Shown here piece after piece: positions 1 to 6,498 of a DNA stretch of 64,000 nt. The DNA comes from an uncultured Eubacteriales bacterium (GTDB lineage: Bacteria > Bacillota_I > Bacilli_A > RF39 > UBA660). The stretch spans positions 58,721-122,720 of the forward strand of contig CAJMAC010000002.1 of the NCBI GenBank assembly GCA_905211265.1, in the 5' to 3' direction. The position numbers and the translations under genes were made by a program. A model generated the notes under the pieces. The model saw nothing but the letters and a program-made list of their open reading frames with translations. It had not been told where the DNA came from and did no database searches. Within the stretch, counting starts at the first letter, position 1. Every line of letters begins with the position of its first letter.

Positions 1-12
1 TCTCTATATTAA

Positions 13-186
13 TTATGCAACAACATATTTTTTTATTGTTCTTGCTTCTCTTGCACTTGTTTTAATTTTAGTTCCATTAACTGTTATTGTTTGTAAATTT
101 ACTTTTTGTGGGTGTTTAGTAACTTTTAAACAGTTTGGTCTATTGTTTGCAAAGTTTGTTTTTTTATTTGTTAATTTAACTGCCAT
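13..186 (-). CDS. rpmB: 50S ribosomal protein L28
   Basis: A 57-residue basic protein, found by reading the minus strand because it is too short for routine ORF calling. The N-terminal NKKTNFANNR stretch and the later VNG..IKTSAREARTIKK stretch align with the L28 family. L28 sits in the large ribosomal subunit. The zinc-binding CxxC pair of some L28 proteins is absent (single Cys20), so this is the zinc-free form. The start ATG lies behind a good GGAGGG ribosome site and a consensus promoter (219-247). It follows sigK on the same strand but has its own promoter. Confidence 0.9.
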   Translation of the reverse strand: MAVKLTNKKTNFANNRPNCLKVTKHPQKVNLQTITVNGTKIKTSAREARTIKKYVVA

Positions 187-218
187 TGTTATCCCTCCTC
201 AAATTCGAACGCACTAAA

Positions 219-247
219 AATATAACATAAATTTTATGATAAGTCAA
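219..247 (-). promoter_or_regulatory. Consensus vegetative promoter for rpmB
   Basis: Minus-strand TTGACT (242-247), a 17-bp spacer and TATATT (219-224), about 33 bp upstream of the rpmB ATG. This is a near-perfect sigma-A promoter located just beyond the sigK stop codon. Confidence 0.85.
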
Positions 248-255
248 TAAAAATA

Positions 256-951
256 CTAATTATTCTTGTTTTTTATGAATTCTTTTAGTATTTTTGTGGT
301 TGCCCTTTTTTCAATTCTAGAGACATAACTTCTGGAAATTCCTAATTCTTTGGCTATTTCTTTTTGTGTTACTTCATCATATCCATTTAATCCATATCTT
401 TTTTCTAGTATTTCTTTTTCTCTTGGTGTTAATTTATTCATATATTTTTTTAATAATTCTATGTTATTATTTTTGTGTATTTCTTCGAGAAAGTCAGGGT
501 CTGGTGTTTTTAATACATCTAGTATGGTTATTTCGTTTCCTTCTTTATCATAACTTATTCCATCATATATTGAGATGTTCTTGATGTTTTTCTTATCACT
601 TCTGAAGTGCATCAAAATTTCGTTTTCCGAACATTTTGCGGCATAAGTGGTTAGTTTTACATTCCTATTTTTTGAGTAGGTGTCAATTCCTTTGATTAAT
701 CCTACGGTTCCAATTCCTATTAAATCATCTACGTCATTATTGGTAGTTTCAAATTTTTTTACTATATGTGCCACTAATCTTAAATTATGTTCAATTAATT
801 TATTTCTGGCTTCTTTATCTCCATTTAACATTTTTTCTATATACATGTCTTCTTCTTCTTTGGTTAATGGATCAGGAAATATATTGTTTGAATATGATCC
901 TGTAAAGAAACTTAAATTACTAGTTATAAAGTTTAATATATTAAATAACAT
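256..951 (-). CDS. sigK: Sporulation sigma factor SigK, uninterrupted
   Basis: Late mother-cell RNA polymerase sigma factor, 231 residues from the ATG at 951. That start is chosen because GGAGG (957-961) precedes it; an in-frame ATG at 963 has none. Residues 1-25 are hydrophobic and resemble the pro-sequence removed by SpoIVFB in pro-SigK. They are followed by the family-typical FPDPLTKEEE and IEHNLRLVAHIVKKF (region 2). Region 4 carries the helix-turn-helix TQKEIAKELGISRSYVSRIEKRA near the C-terminus. The gene is continuous, with no skin-type element. A CATATAAT octamer lies just upstream (967-974). SigK versus SigE is decided mainly by the short length and the pro-sequence. Confidence 0.88.
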   Translation of the reverse strand: MLFNILNFITSNLSFFTGSYSNNIFPDPLTKEEEDMYIEKMLNGDKEARNKLIEHNLRLVAHIVKKFETTNNDVDDLIGIGTVGLIKGIDTYSKNRNVKLTTYAAKCSENEILMHFRSDKKNIKNISIYDGISYDKEGNEITILDVLKTPDPDFLEEIHKNNNIELLKKYMNKLTPREKEILEKRYGLNGYDEVTQKEIAKELGISRSYVSRIEKRATTKILKEFIKNKNN

Positions 952-966
952 TTGTACCTCCATTTA

Positions 967-974
967 ATTATATG
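967..974 (-). promoter_or_regulatory. CATATAAT -10-like element of sigK
   Basis: Minus-strand CATATAAT ends 15 bp before the sigK ATG, so transcription would begin at or just before the GGAGG ribosome site. It matches 7 of 8 positions of the sigma-E -10 consensus CATACAnT. The same octamer stands before yunB, cwlD and yutH. No convincing -35 was found. Confidence 0.45.
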
Positions 975-981
975 ACTTTAA

Positions 982-1011
982 TTGACAATTTAGTTAAGTA
1001 TGTGGTAAAAT
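982..1011 (+). promoter_or_regulatory. Promoter of the 1028-2899 operon
   Basis: TTGACA (982-987), an 18-bp spacer and TAAAAT (1006-1011), followed by GGTGAGG and the ATG at 1028. It drives the unknown gene, yqeG and yqeH, which are tightly packed. Confidence 0.75.
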
Positions 1012-1027
1012 TATTATGGTGAGGATT

Positions 1028-1414
1028 ATGGAATTAAATAGTGTTATGTTTATATTGTCTTTATCACAAGAATATATTAATAGAGAAAATGTTGTTAGTT
1101 ATGAAATTATTGATGATAGTATTAATATGGTTGTTAAGAAAGATAATAATAGTAAATCTTTGGATAATTATACTTTATTTGTTATAAAAAAGAATGGTAA
1201 TCATGTTAGTATTACTAAGAATTCTAATAATGATAGTGTTTATTATGATTATTTATTTTATGATATATTAGGTAGACATTTTTGTGAGGTGTATGTTGAT
1301 TCTAATCAAACTTATATGTCTGAATTAAATTATAATATATTTGATAAAAAAGATGATTATAGTGACGCAATTAAAGAATTTAATATTGTAACTGATAATA
1401 AAAAGAGGAGATAG
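1028..1414 (+). CDS. Hypothetical protein upstream of yqeG
   Basis: A 128-residue protein with no family I recognise. The ATG at 1028 is preferred over an in-frame ATG at 1016 because GGTGAGG (1018-1024) precedes it and the promoter would place the transcript start near 1018. The sequence is soluble-looking and rich in Asp, Asn and Ser, with an alternating pattern around residues 20-110 that suggests beta strands. The C-terminus is basic (KKRR). No membrane segment or signal peptide is seen. It lies 2 bp before yqeG and is probably co-transcribed with yqeG and yqeH, so a link to ribosome assembly is possible but unproven. Confidence 0.7.
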   Translation: MELNSVMFILSLSQEYINRENVVSYEIIDDSINMVVKKDNNSKSLDNYTLFVIKKNGNHVSITKNSNNDSVYYDYLFYDILGRHFCEVYVDSNQTYMSELNYNIFDKKDDYSDAIKEFNIVTDNKKRR

Positions 1415-1416
1415 TT

Positions 1417-1938
1417 ATGGATATATTAATTCCTGATATGTATCAAAAAAGTATTTATTCAATTAATTATGAAAAATTATATAATTGTGGTATTAGATGT
1501 TTATTATTTGATTTAGATAATACTTGTGTTCCATATGTAGAAAAAGTTCCTAGTAAGAAGTTAATTGATTTATTTGATTATTTAAAGGATATGGGTTTTA
1601 AGGTAATATTATTTAGTAATGCTACGAAAAAAAGATTAGAGGTATTTAAGAATACTTTGGTTGTTGATTGTTCTTATAGTTCTAGAAAGCCTAGTAAAAG
1701 AAAATTTTTAAAGGTTTTAAAGATGTATAATTTTGATTTAAGTGAGGTTGCTATTATTGGAGATCAATTATTTACAGATATTCTTGGAGGTAATAGGGTA
1801 GGAATTAAAACTATTTTAGTTAATCCTATGTCAAAGAAAGATATGCCTTTAACTTTTATTTTTAGAATACTTGAGCGTGGTCAATTTAAAAAGTTTAAAA
1901 AAAGAGGTATATTAAAGTTAGGGGAATATTATGAATAA
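1417..1938 (+). CDS. yqeG: YqeG family HAD phosphatase
   Basis: A 173-residue HAD IIIA-type phosphatase. Motif I is LFDLDNTCVP near residues 30-39, motif II is LFSNA near 68-72 and motif III is IIGDQLFTDILGG near 113-125, with catalytic Asp residues in DLDNT and GDQ..TD. YqeG proteins are widespread in Firmicutes; the physiological substrate is not settled. The gene overlaps the start of yqeH by 8 bp, and yqeG-yqeH adjacency is conserved in Bacillus, where the aroE-nadD genes follow; those are absent here. Confidence 0.9.
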   Translation: MDILIPDMYQKSIYSINYEKLYNCGIRCLLFDLDNTCVPYVEKVPSKKLIDLFDYLKDMGFKVILFSNATKKRLEVFKNTLVVDCSYSSRKPSKRKFLKVLKMYNFDLSEVAIIGDQLFTDILGGNRVGIKTILVNPMSKKDMPLTFIFRILERGQFKKFKKRGILKLGEYYE

Positions 1939-2899
1939 GTGTATTGGATGTGGAAGTATATTACAGGATACTGATAAAAATAAAGATGGTTATGTATTAG
2001 ATATTAATGATAAGTTATGTCAAAGATGTTTTAGGATTAGATATTATAATGAATATAAAAATACTATTAGAGATAATAATGATTATTTAAAGATATTAGA
2101 TAGTATTAATAATGATGATTTAGTGGTATATGTAACTAGTTTACTTGATATAAGATTAGATTATATTGATAGTTTTAAAAATGTTATTGTAGTTTTAACT
2201 AAAAGAGATATTTTACCTAAGAGTGTTAAGGATGAGAAGTTAATTAAATATATTAAATCTAGGTATAATCCTCTTGAAGTAATTGTAGTAAGTAGTGTTA
2301 AAAATTATAATATTGATTATTTATTTGATATTTTGAGACAATATAAAAAGAAAAATATTTATGTTGTTGGTACTACAAATGGAGGAAAATCTACTTTAAT
2401 AAATAAACTTATTAAGAATTATAGTGATAATGATGTTGTTATTACTTCATCAATGTATCCTTCGACTACTTTGGATAAGATAGAGATTAATATTCTAGGG
2501 TTAAATATTATTGATACTCCTGGATTAATAAATAAGGGTAGTATTGTTAATTATATTGATAATAATTTATTAAAGAAAATTACTATAAAAAAAGAGATTA
2601 AGCCTAAAACTTATCAATTAAATGGTAAGGGTAGTGTTTTAATCGAAGATTTAATTAGACTGGATTATGATACAAAGGGTACTAGTATGACTATTTACGT
2701 TAATAATTTAGTTAATATTAGGTTTTTAGGTAAAGATAATAATAAATTATTAGATGGTAAATGTAATAAATTTAGTTTAGATAATAATAAAGATATTGTA
2801 ATTAGTGATTTATGTTTTATTAAGTTTACTAAGAATGTTAATTTAAATATTTATTCTAATTATGATGTATTAATATATGAAAGGGATAATTTGATATAA
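1931..2899 (+). CDS. yqeH: Ribosome biogenesis GTPase YqeH
   Basis: A circularly permuted GTPase of 322 residues needed for 30S subunit assembly. The N-terminal zinc finger uses Cys4, Cys7, Cys30 and Cys33. The G motifs occur in permuted order: TKRD (G4, about residue 90), SSVK (G5), then GTTNGGKST (G1, about 147-155) and DTPG (G3, about 196-199). A C-terminal beta-rich domain follows. It is translationally coupled to yqeG through the overlap and is followed by a new promoter. Confidence 0.93.
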   Translation: MNKCIGCGSILQDTDKNKDGYVLDINDKLCQRCFRIRYYNEYKNTIRDNNDYLKILDSINNDDLVVYVTSLLDIRLDYIDSFKNVIVVLTKRDILPKSVKDEKLIKYIKSRYNPLEVIVVSSVKNYNIDYLFDILRQYKKKNIYVVGTTNGGKSTLINKLIKNYSDNDVVITSSMYPSTTLDKIEINILGLNIIDTPGLINKGSIVNYIDNNLLKKITIKKEIKPKTYQLNGKGSVLIEDLIRLDYDTKGTSMTIYVNNLVNIRFLGKDNNKLLDGKCNKFSLDNNKDIVISDLCFIKFTKNVNLNIYSNYDVLIYERDNLI

Positions 2900-2912
2900 T
2901 TATCTTTTTTTA

Positions 2913-2941
2913 TTGATATTTTATTTGTTTTGTGATAGAAT
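2913..2941 (+). promoter_or_regulatory. Promoter of the kinase-fold gene pair
   Basis: TTGATA (2913-2918), a 17-bp spacer and TAGAAT (2936-2941), then GGGGGAG and the ATG at 2969. Confidence 0.75.
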
Positions 2942-2968
2942 ACTTAGGTAAAAAAAGGGGGAGATATC

Positions 2969-3856
2969 ATGAATGTAATGAATATTTCTGAAAGAAAATT
3001 TAATAATTTAGAAAGATTTGTATTACCTAATGGAGTATTTAATAATGAAAGTGAATTATTTTATATCGATGAAAAGAATAAATGGGAGAAAAGAAGATTT
3101 TTGTTAAAGAAACTTAATAATGATTTTGGAATAATATTAAGTAATAAATTATTTACTGTTAATGAACTTATTACTAATAAAGATATTATAGGTATTTCTG
3201 AATTGGTTATTCCTGATAAGTTAGTATCTGTTCATGGTAAGATAGTGGGTTTTACTATACCTTTGGTTAATGGTAATAATTTTGGTGAAGTATTATCTAA
3301 TGATAGTATTAGTGTTAGTGATAAAATTAAATATTTTAAGGAAATAGGATATATTTTAGAAAATATGAAATATGTTAGACAATATACTCTGCTTAATGAT
3401 TTTTATTTGAATGATATTCATGAAAATAATTTTGTACTTAATAATGATACTGGTAAAATTAATGTAGTGGATATGGATAGTTGTAAAATAAATAATAATA
3501 TGACTATGGTTTCGTTAAGATTAAGTTCTTTTAGTAATATTTTTAGTGTTAATAAATATGAGAAAGAAAATTCTATGTGTGGTGGTTGTTATAAGCCTAG
3601 TTATAATACTGAAATGTATTCATATATAATAATGCTTTTAAGATTTATTTCTAATTATAGAATTAATGAAATGGATGTTTCATCTTATTATGCTTATATG
3701 GAGTATTTACATAAATTAGGCATATCTTATGAGCTTATTGATATTTTAGCTAGTATATATAGTGAAAAAGATAATGTTAATCCATATTTATTACTTGATG
3801 AATTTATTTCTTATTATGAGAAATGTGATTATAAGAAATATGTATTGAAGGTGTAA
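2969..3856 (+). CDS. Kinase-fold protein of unknown substrate, copy A
   Basis: A 295-residue protein. Residues 149-154 read DIHENN, matching the spacing of a kinase catalytic loop (Asp149 as HRD Asp, Asn154 as Mg-binding Asn). Residues 167-171 read VDMDS, which would supply the DFG-type metal Asp (Asp168 or Asp170). Lys47/Lys48 after a hydrophobic strand could be the ATP lysine. No glycine-rich loop is obvious, so the family is more like the aminoglycoside-kinase/CotS superfamily than Hanks kinases. No membrane segment. It is followed after 2 bp by a diverged paralogue (3859-4701) sharing the same catalytic block and the NPYLLLDE and KKYVLK segments. Function unknown; the kinase fold is inferred from motifs only. 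Confidence 0.7.
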   Translation: MNVMNISERKFNNLERFVLPNGVFNNESELFYIDEKNKWEKRRFLLKKLNNDFGIILSNKLFTVNELITNKDIIGISELVIPDKLVSVHGKIVGFTIPLVNGNNFGEVLSNDSISVSDKIKYFKEIGYILENMKYVRQYTLLNDFYLNDIHENNFVLNNDTGKINVVDMDSCKINNNMTMVSLRLSSFSNIFSVNKYEKENSMCGGCYKPSYNTEMYSYIIMLLRFISNYRINEMDVSSYYAYMEYLHKLGISYELIDILASIYSEKDNVNPYLLLDEFISYYEKCDYKKYVLKV

Positions 3857-3858
3857 AT

Positions 3859-4701
3859 ATGATTGATTTTAATAAATTTTGTAATAGTGAAACTTTATAT
3901 GATATTAAAAATATTAATCATGTAGAAAGTGATTTATATGTTAAAAGTGGCGTAATGTATAAGAAGATGAATCTTAGTTATGGACAACTTGATAATAAAT
4001 TAAATACTGTTAATTCTCTTATTGATAATAAGAATGTTATTGATATTGAAGAATTAATATTACCTAGTGGTATTGTGCATATTGATAGAAATAGTGGAGT
4101 TCTTATAATTAAAGAAAAGTTTATTAATAATATTAATTTTAGATATGTTTTAAATAGTGATTTATATTCTTTTTCTGAAAAGATAGAATATTTTAAGCAA
4201 ATAGGATTAATTTTAGATAAAATGAAGAATGTTAGAGATAATACTAATATTAAAGATTTTTATTTATGTGATTTATATACAGATAATTTTATATTAAATA
4301 CTGATACTAATAGAATTAATGTAATTGATATGGATAGTTGTAAGATAAATGGTAATAATAATTGTTCTTCATATTATTTATTTGAAAACAATGTAATAGA
4401 TAGTGTAAAAAAATATAAGAAGAAGGAATTAAGTTGGTTTACTGAGTATGAAATAAATGAAAATACTGACATATTATGTTATATTATTATGTTAATTAGT
4501 TTTATATCTGGTTGTGATATAAATAAGATAAATATTAATGAATTTAATAATTATATGGATTATTTAGTTAATTTTGGGTTATCTAATCAATTAGTAAGTA
4601 TACTTGCTAGGATATATTCAAATGATGATAATGTTAATCCTTATTTATTACTTGATGAATTAAATAAGTATGATAGTAAGAAATATGTTTTAAAAAAATA
4701 A
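3859..4701 (+). CDS. Kinase-fold protein of unknown substrate, copy B
   Basis: A 280-residue paralogue of the preceding gene, evidently from tandem duplication. The putative catalytic loop is CDLYTDN at residues 137-143 (Asp138, Asn143), with Tyr140 replacing the His of copy A. The metal-binding block is IDMDSCK at 156-162 (Asp157/Asp159). The candidate ATP lysines are Lys35/Lys36. The N-terminal 30 residues differ most from copy A, while the DNVNPYLLLDE block near the C-terminus is almost unchanged. It is the second gene of a two-gene operon with a short AAGGTG ribosome site. A phosphotransferase or pseudokinase pair is plausible; the substrate cannot be predicted. Confidence 0.7.
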   Translation: MIDFNKFCNSETLYDIKNINHVESDLYVKSGVMYKKMNLSYGQLDNKLNTVNSLIDNKNVIDIEELILPSGIVHIDRNSGVLIIKEKFINNINFRYVLNSDLYSFSEKIEYFKQIGLILDKMKNVRDNTNIKDFYLCDLYTDNFILNTDTNRINVIDMDSCKINGNNNCSSYYLFENNVIDSVKKYKKKELSWFTEYEINENTDILCYIIMLISFISGCDINKININEFNNYMDYLVNFGLSNQLVSILARIYSNDDNVNPYLLLDELNKYDSKKYVLKK

Positions 4702-4726
4702 TATCAAACAAATGTATGAAAAAGTA

Positions 4727-4755
4727 TTGACTATATATTTTGTTTATTGTATAAT
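4727..4755 (+). promoter_or_regulatory. Promoter of mrnC-rlmB-sigH-like operon
   Basis: TTGACT (4727-4732), a 17-bp spacer and perfect TATAAT (4750-4755), 26 bp before the mrnC ATG. Confidence 0.85.
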
Positions 4756-4781
4756 TAATTTGGTTATAAAGTGGTGGTTAT

Positions 4782-5150
4782 ATGGATTTAAGAACTATTA
4801 ATGTTATGTCTTTGGCATATTTAGGAGATGCTATATATGAAGTATATATTAGGGAGAACTTAATTAATAAATATGCTAAGGTTGATGAATTACAAAAGAA
4901 TGCAGTTAATTATGTTTCTGCGAAAGGGCAGGTTAAAATATTAGATAATTTAATTAATAACAATATATTAAATGAAGAAGAATTGGATGTTATTAAAAGA
5001 GGTAGAAATTATAAAAGAAGTATTCATCCAAAAAATACTGATATTATTACTTATAAGAAGTCTTCGGGATTTGAGACTTTGATTGGTTATTTGTATTTAA
5101 AGGATAAAAATAGATTAAAAGAAATTTTAACTTATATAGAGGTGAAATAA
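4782..5150 (+). CDS. mrnC: Mini-ribonuclease 3
   Basis: A 122-residue RNase III-like nuclease without a dsRNA-binding domain, which matures 23S rRNA ends in Bacillus. The signature LAYLGDAIYE (residues 11-20) contains the catalytic Asp16 and Glu20, and a second conserved block NAVNYVSAKGQ lies at about 45-55. Length is typical of the family. The stop codon shares a base with the ATG of rlmB (5150), giving translational coupling. The mrnC-rlmB order is the same as in Bacillus. Confidence 0.93.
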   Translation: MDLRTINVMSLAYLGDAIYEVYIRENLINKYAKVDELQKNAVNYVSAKGQVKILDNLINNNILNEEELDVIKRGRNYKRSIHPKNTDIITYKKSSGFETLIGYLYLKDKNRLKEILTYIEVK

Positions 5151-5854
5151 TGTATATATATGGTAAGAATGTTGCAAGAGAAAAATTAAATAGTGATGAA
5201 AAGATTGCTAGGGTATATTTATCTGATAAGTTTAAAGACTATGAAATTATAAAATTATTAAAGGATAAAAAGATTAAGATTAATTATGTTCCAAATAGTT
5301 TTCTTGATAGAAAAGTAGATGGATTACATCAAGGTATTGTTATGGAAATTGATGAAGTAAAAACTTATGAATTAATGGATGTAATTAATGATATTGATAA
5401 GGAATATTCTACCTTGGTTATGTTAGATCATTTGGAAGATCCTCATAATTTTGGTGCAATTATTAGAACATGTGAGGCTTTGGGAGTAGATGCAATTATT
5501 ATTCCTAATGATAGGAGTGTTAGTGTTAATGCAACAGTTGTTAAAACTTCAGCTGGAGCAATATCACATATAAAAATTATAAGAGTTGCTAATTTAACTG
5601 CGACAATTAATAAATTAAAGGGAATTGGCTATTGGATAGTAGGAACTGATATGAAAGGAACTGACTATACTAAGATAGATTATAATATTCCTGTTTGTTT
5701 AGTTATAGGTAATGAGGGTAGTGGTATGAGTAAGATAGTTAGGGATAATTGTGATTATATTGCTACAATACCTATGGAAGGAAAGGTTAATAGTTTAAAT
5801 GCTTCGGTTAGTTTAGCTATTGTGTTATCTAGAATTGTTAGTTCAAGAGGATAA
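5150..5854 (+). CDS. rlmB: 23S rRNA 2'-O-methyltransferase, TrmH/RlmB type
   Basis: A 234-residue SPOUT methyltransferase predicted to methylate G2251 of 23S rRNA (or a related RNA guanosine). The N-terminal substrate-binding part begins YGKNVAREKL. The catalytic part has the family motifs DHLEDPHNFGAIIRTCEA (residues 98-115), VIGNEGSGMS near 185-194 and NSLNASVSLAIVLSRI near the C-terminus, which form the knotted SAM site. The length and operon position after mrnC fit RlmB. Confidence 0.92.
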   Translation: MYIYGKNVAREKLNSDEKIARVYLSDKFKDYEIIKLLKDKKIKINYVPNSFLDRKVDGLHQGIVMEIDEVKTYELMDVINDIDKEYSTLVMLDHLEDPHNFGAIIRTCEALGVDAIIIPNDRSVSVNATVVKTSAGAISHIKIIRVANLTATINKLKGIGYWIVGTDMKGTDYTKIDYNIPVCLVIGNEGSGMSKIVRDNCDYIATIPMEGKVNSLNASVSLAIVLSRIVSSRG

Positions 5855-5859
5855 TTATT

Positions 5860-6429
5860 ATGAATAATGATTATGAGTTAGTATATTTAGCTCAAGAATA
5901 TAATGAAGATGCTAATGAAATATTATATAGAAAATACAAAGATTTGATTTATAGTAAATCATATAAGTATTATTTTATGTTAAAGAAATGTGGGTTGGAA
6001 TTAGAAGATGTAATTCAAGAAGCATTTATTGCTTTTTATGATGCAATTAGATGTTTTAATCAGGATAGTGATTGTAATTTTTCTACTTTTGTAAATGTTT
6101 GTATTACTAATAGATTAAATACTTTGTTTACTAGATATAGTGGTAATAAAAATATTTTATTAAATAATGCAATTAGTATAGATAATATATATAATATTGT
6201 TTTTGATGAGGAATATATTCCTGAGAATATAATTATATCTTTGGATAATGAAACTAATTTATATAATAAAATAAAATGTAGATTATCTAATTTTGAGGAT
6301 ATTGTTTTTGAACTTAAAATAAATAATTTTTCTAATATTGAAATTATGAATATTTTAGATGTTAATTATAAAAATGTTTGTAATGCAATTAATAGAATTA
6401 AGAATAAAATAAATGGTATAATTGGTTAA
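5860..6429 (+). CDS. sigH: Sigma-70 family factor, SigH-like
   Basis: A 189-residue sigma factor with region 2 at about residues 20-90 (LEDVIQEAFIAFYDAIRCF and FSTFVNVCITNRLNT) and a reduced region 4 (FEDIVFELKINNFSNIEIMNILDVNYKNVCNAINRIKNK, read in pieces). The gene follows rlmB, where Bacillus has yacP and then sigH, the transition-phase factor that starts sporulation. yacP is missing here. Synteny makes SigH the best call, but the sequence is divergent, so an independent sigma factor is possible. Confidence 0.75.
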   Translation: MNNDYELVYLAQEYNEDANEILYRKYKDLIYSKSYKYYFMLKKCGLELEDVIQEAFIAFYDAIRCFNQDSDCNFSTFVNVCITNRLNTLFTRYSGNKNILLNNAISIDNIYNIVFDEEYIPENIIISLDNETNLYNKIKCRLSNFEDIVFELKINNFSNIEIMNILDVNYKNVCNAINRIKNKINGIIG

Positions 6430-6469
6430 TTAGTTAAAATTACCAATTATATTATTTATGTATATGTGT

Positions 6470-6475
6470 TATAAT
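6470..6475 (+). promoter_or_regulatory. -10 element of the uvrA promoter
   Basis: TATAAT at 6470-6475 preceded by TGTGT, with only a weak -35 candidate near 6440-6446. It lies 24 bp before the uvrA GTG and after the sigH-like stop. Confidence 0.55.
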
Positions 6476-6498
6476 ATGTTGTTAAAGGAAGTGTTATT

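Noticed and set aside
256..951. sigK split by a skin-type element
   Set aside because: The reading frame is continuous from pro-sequence to region 4.
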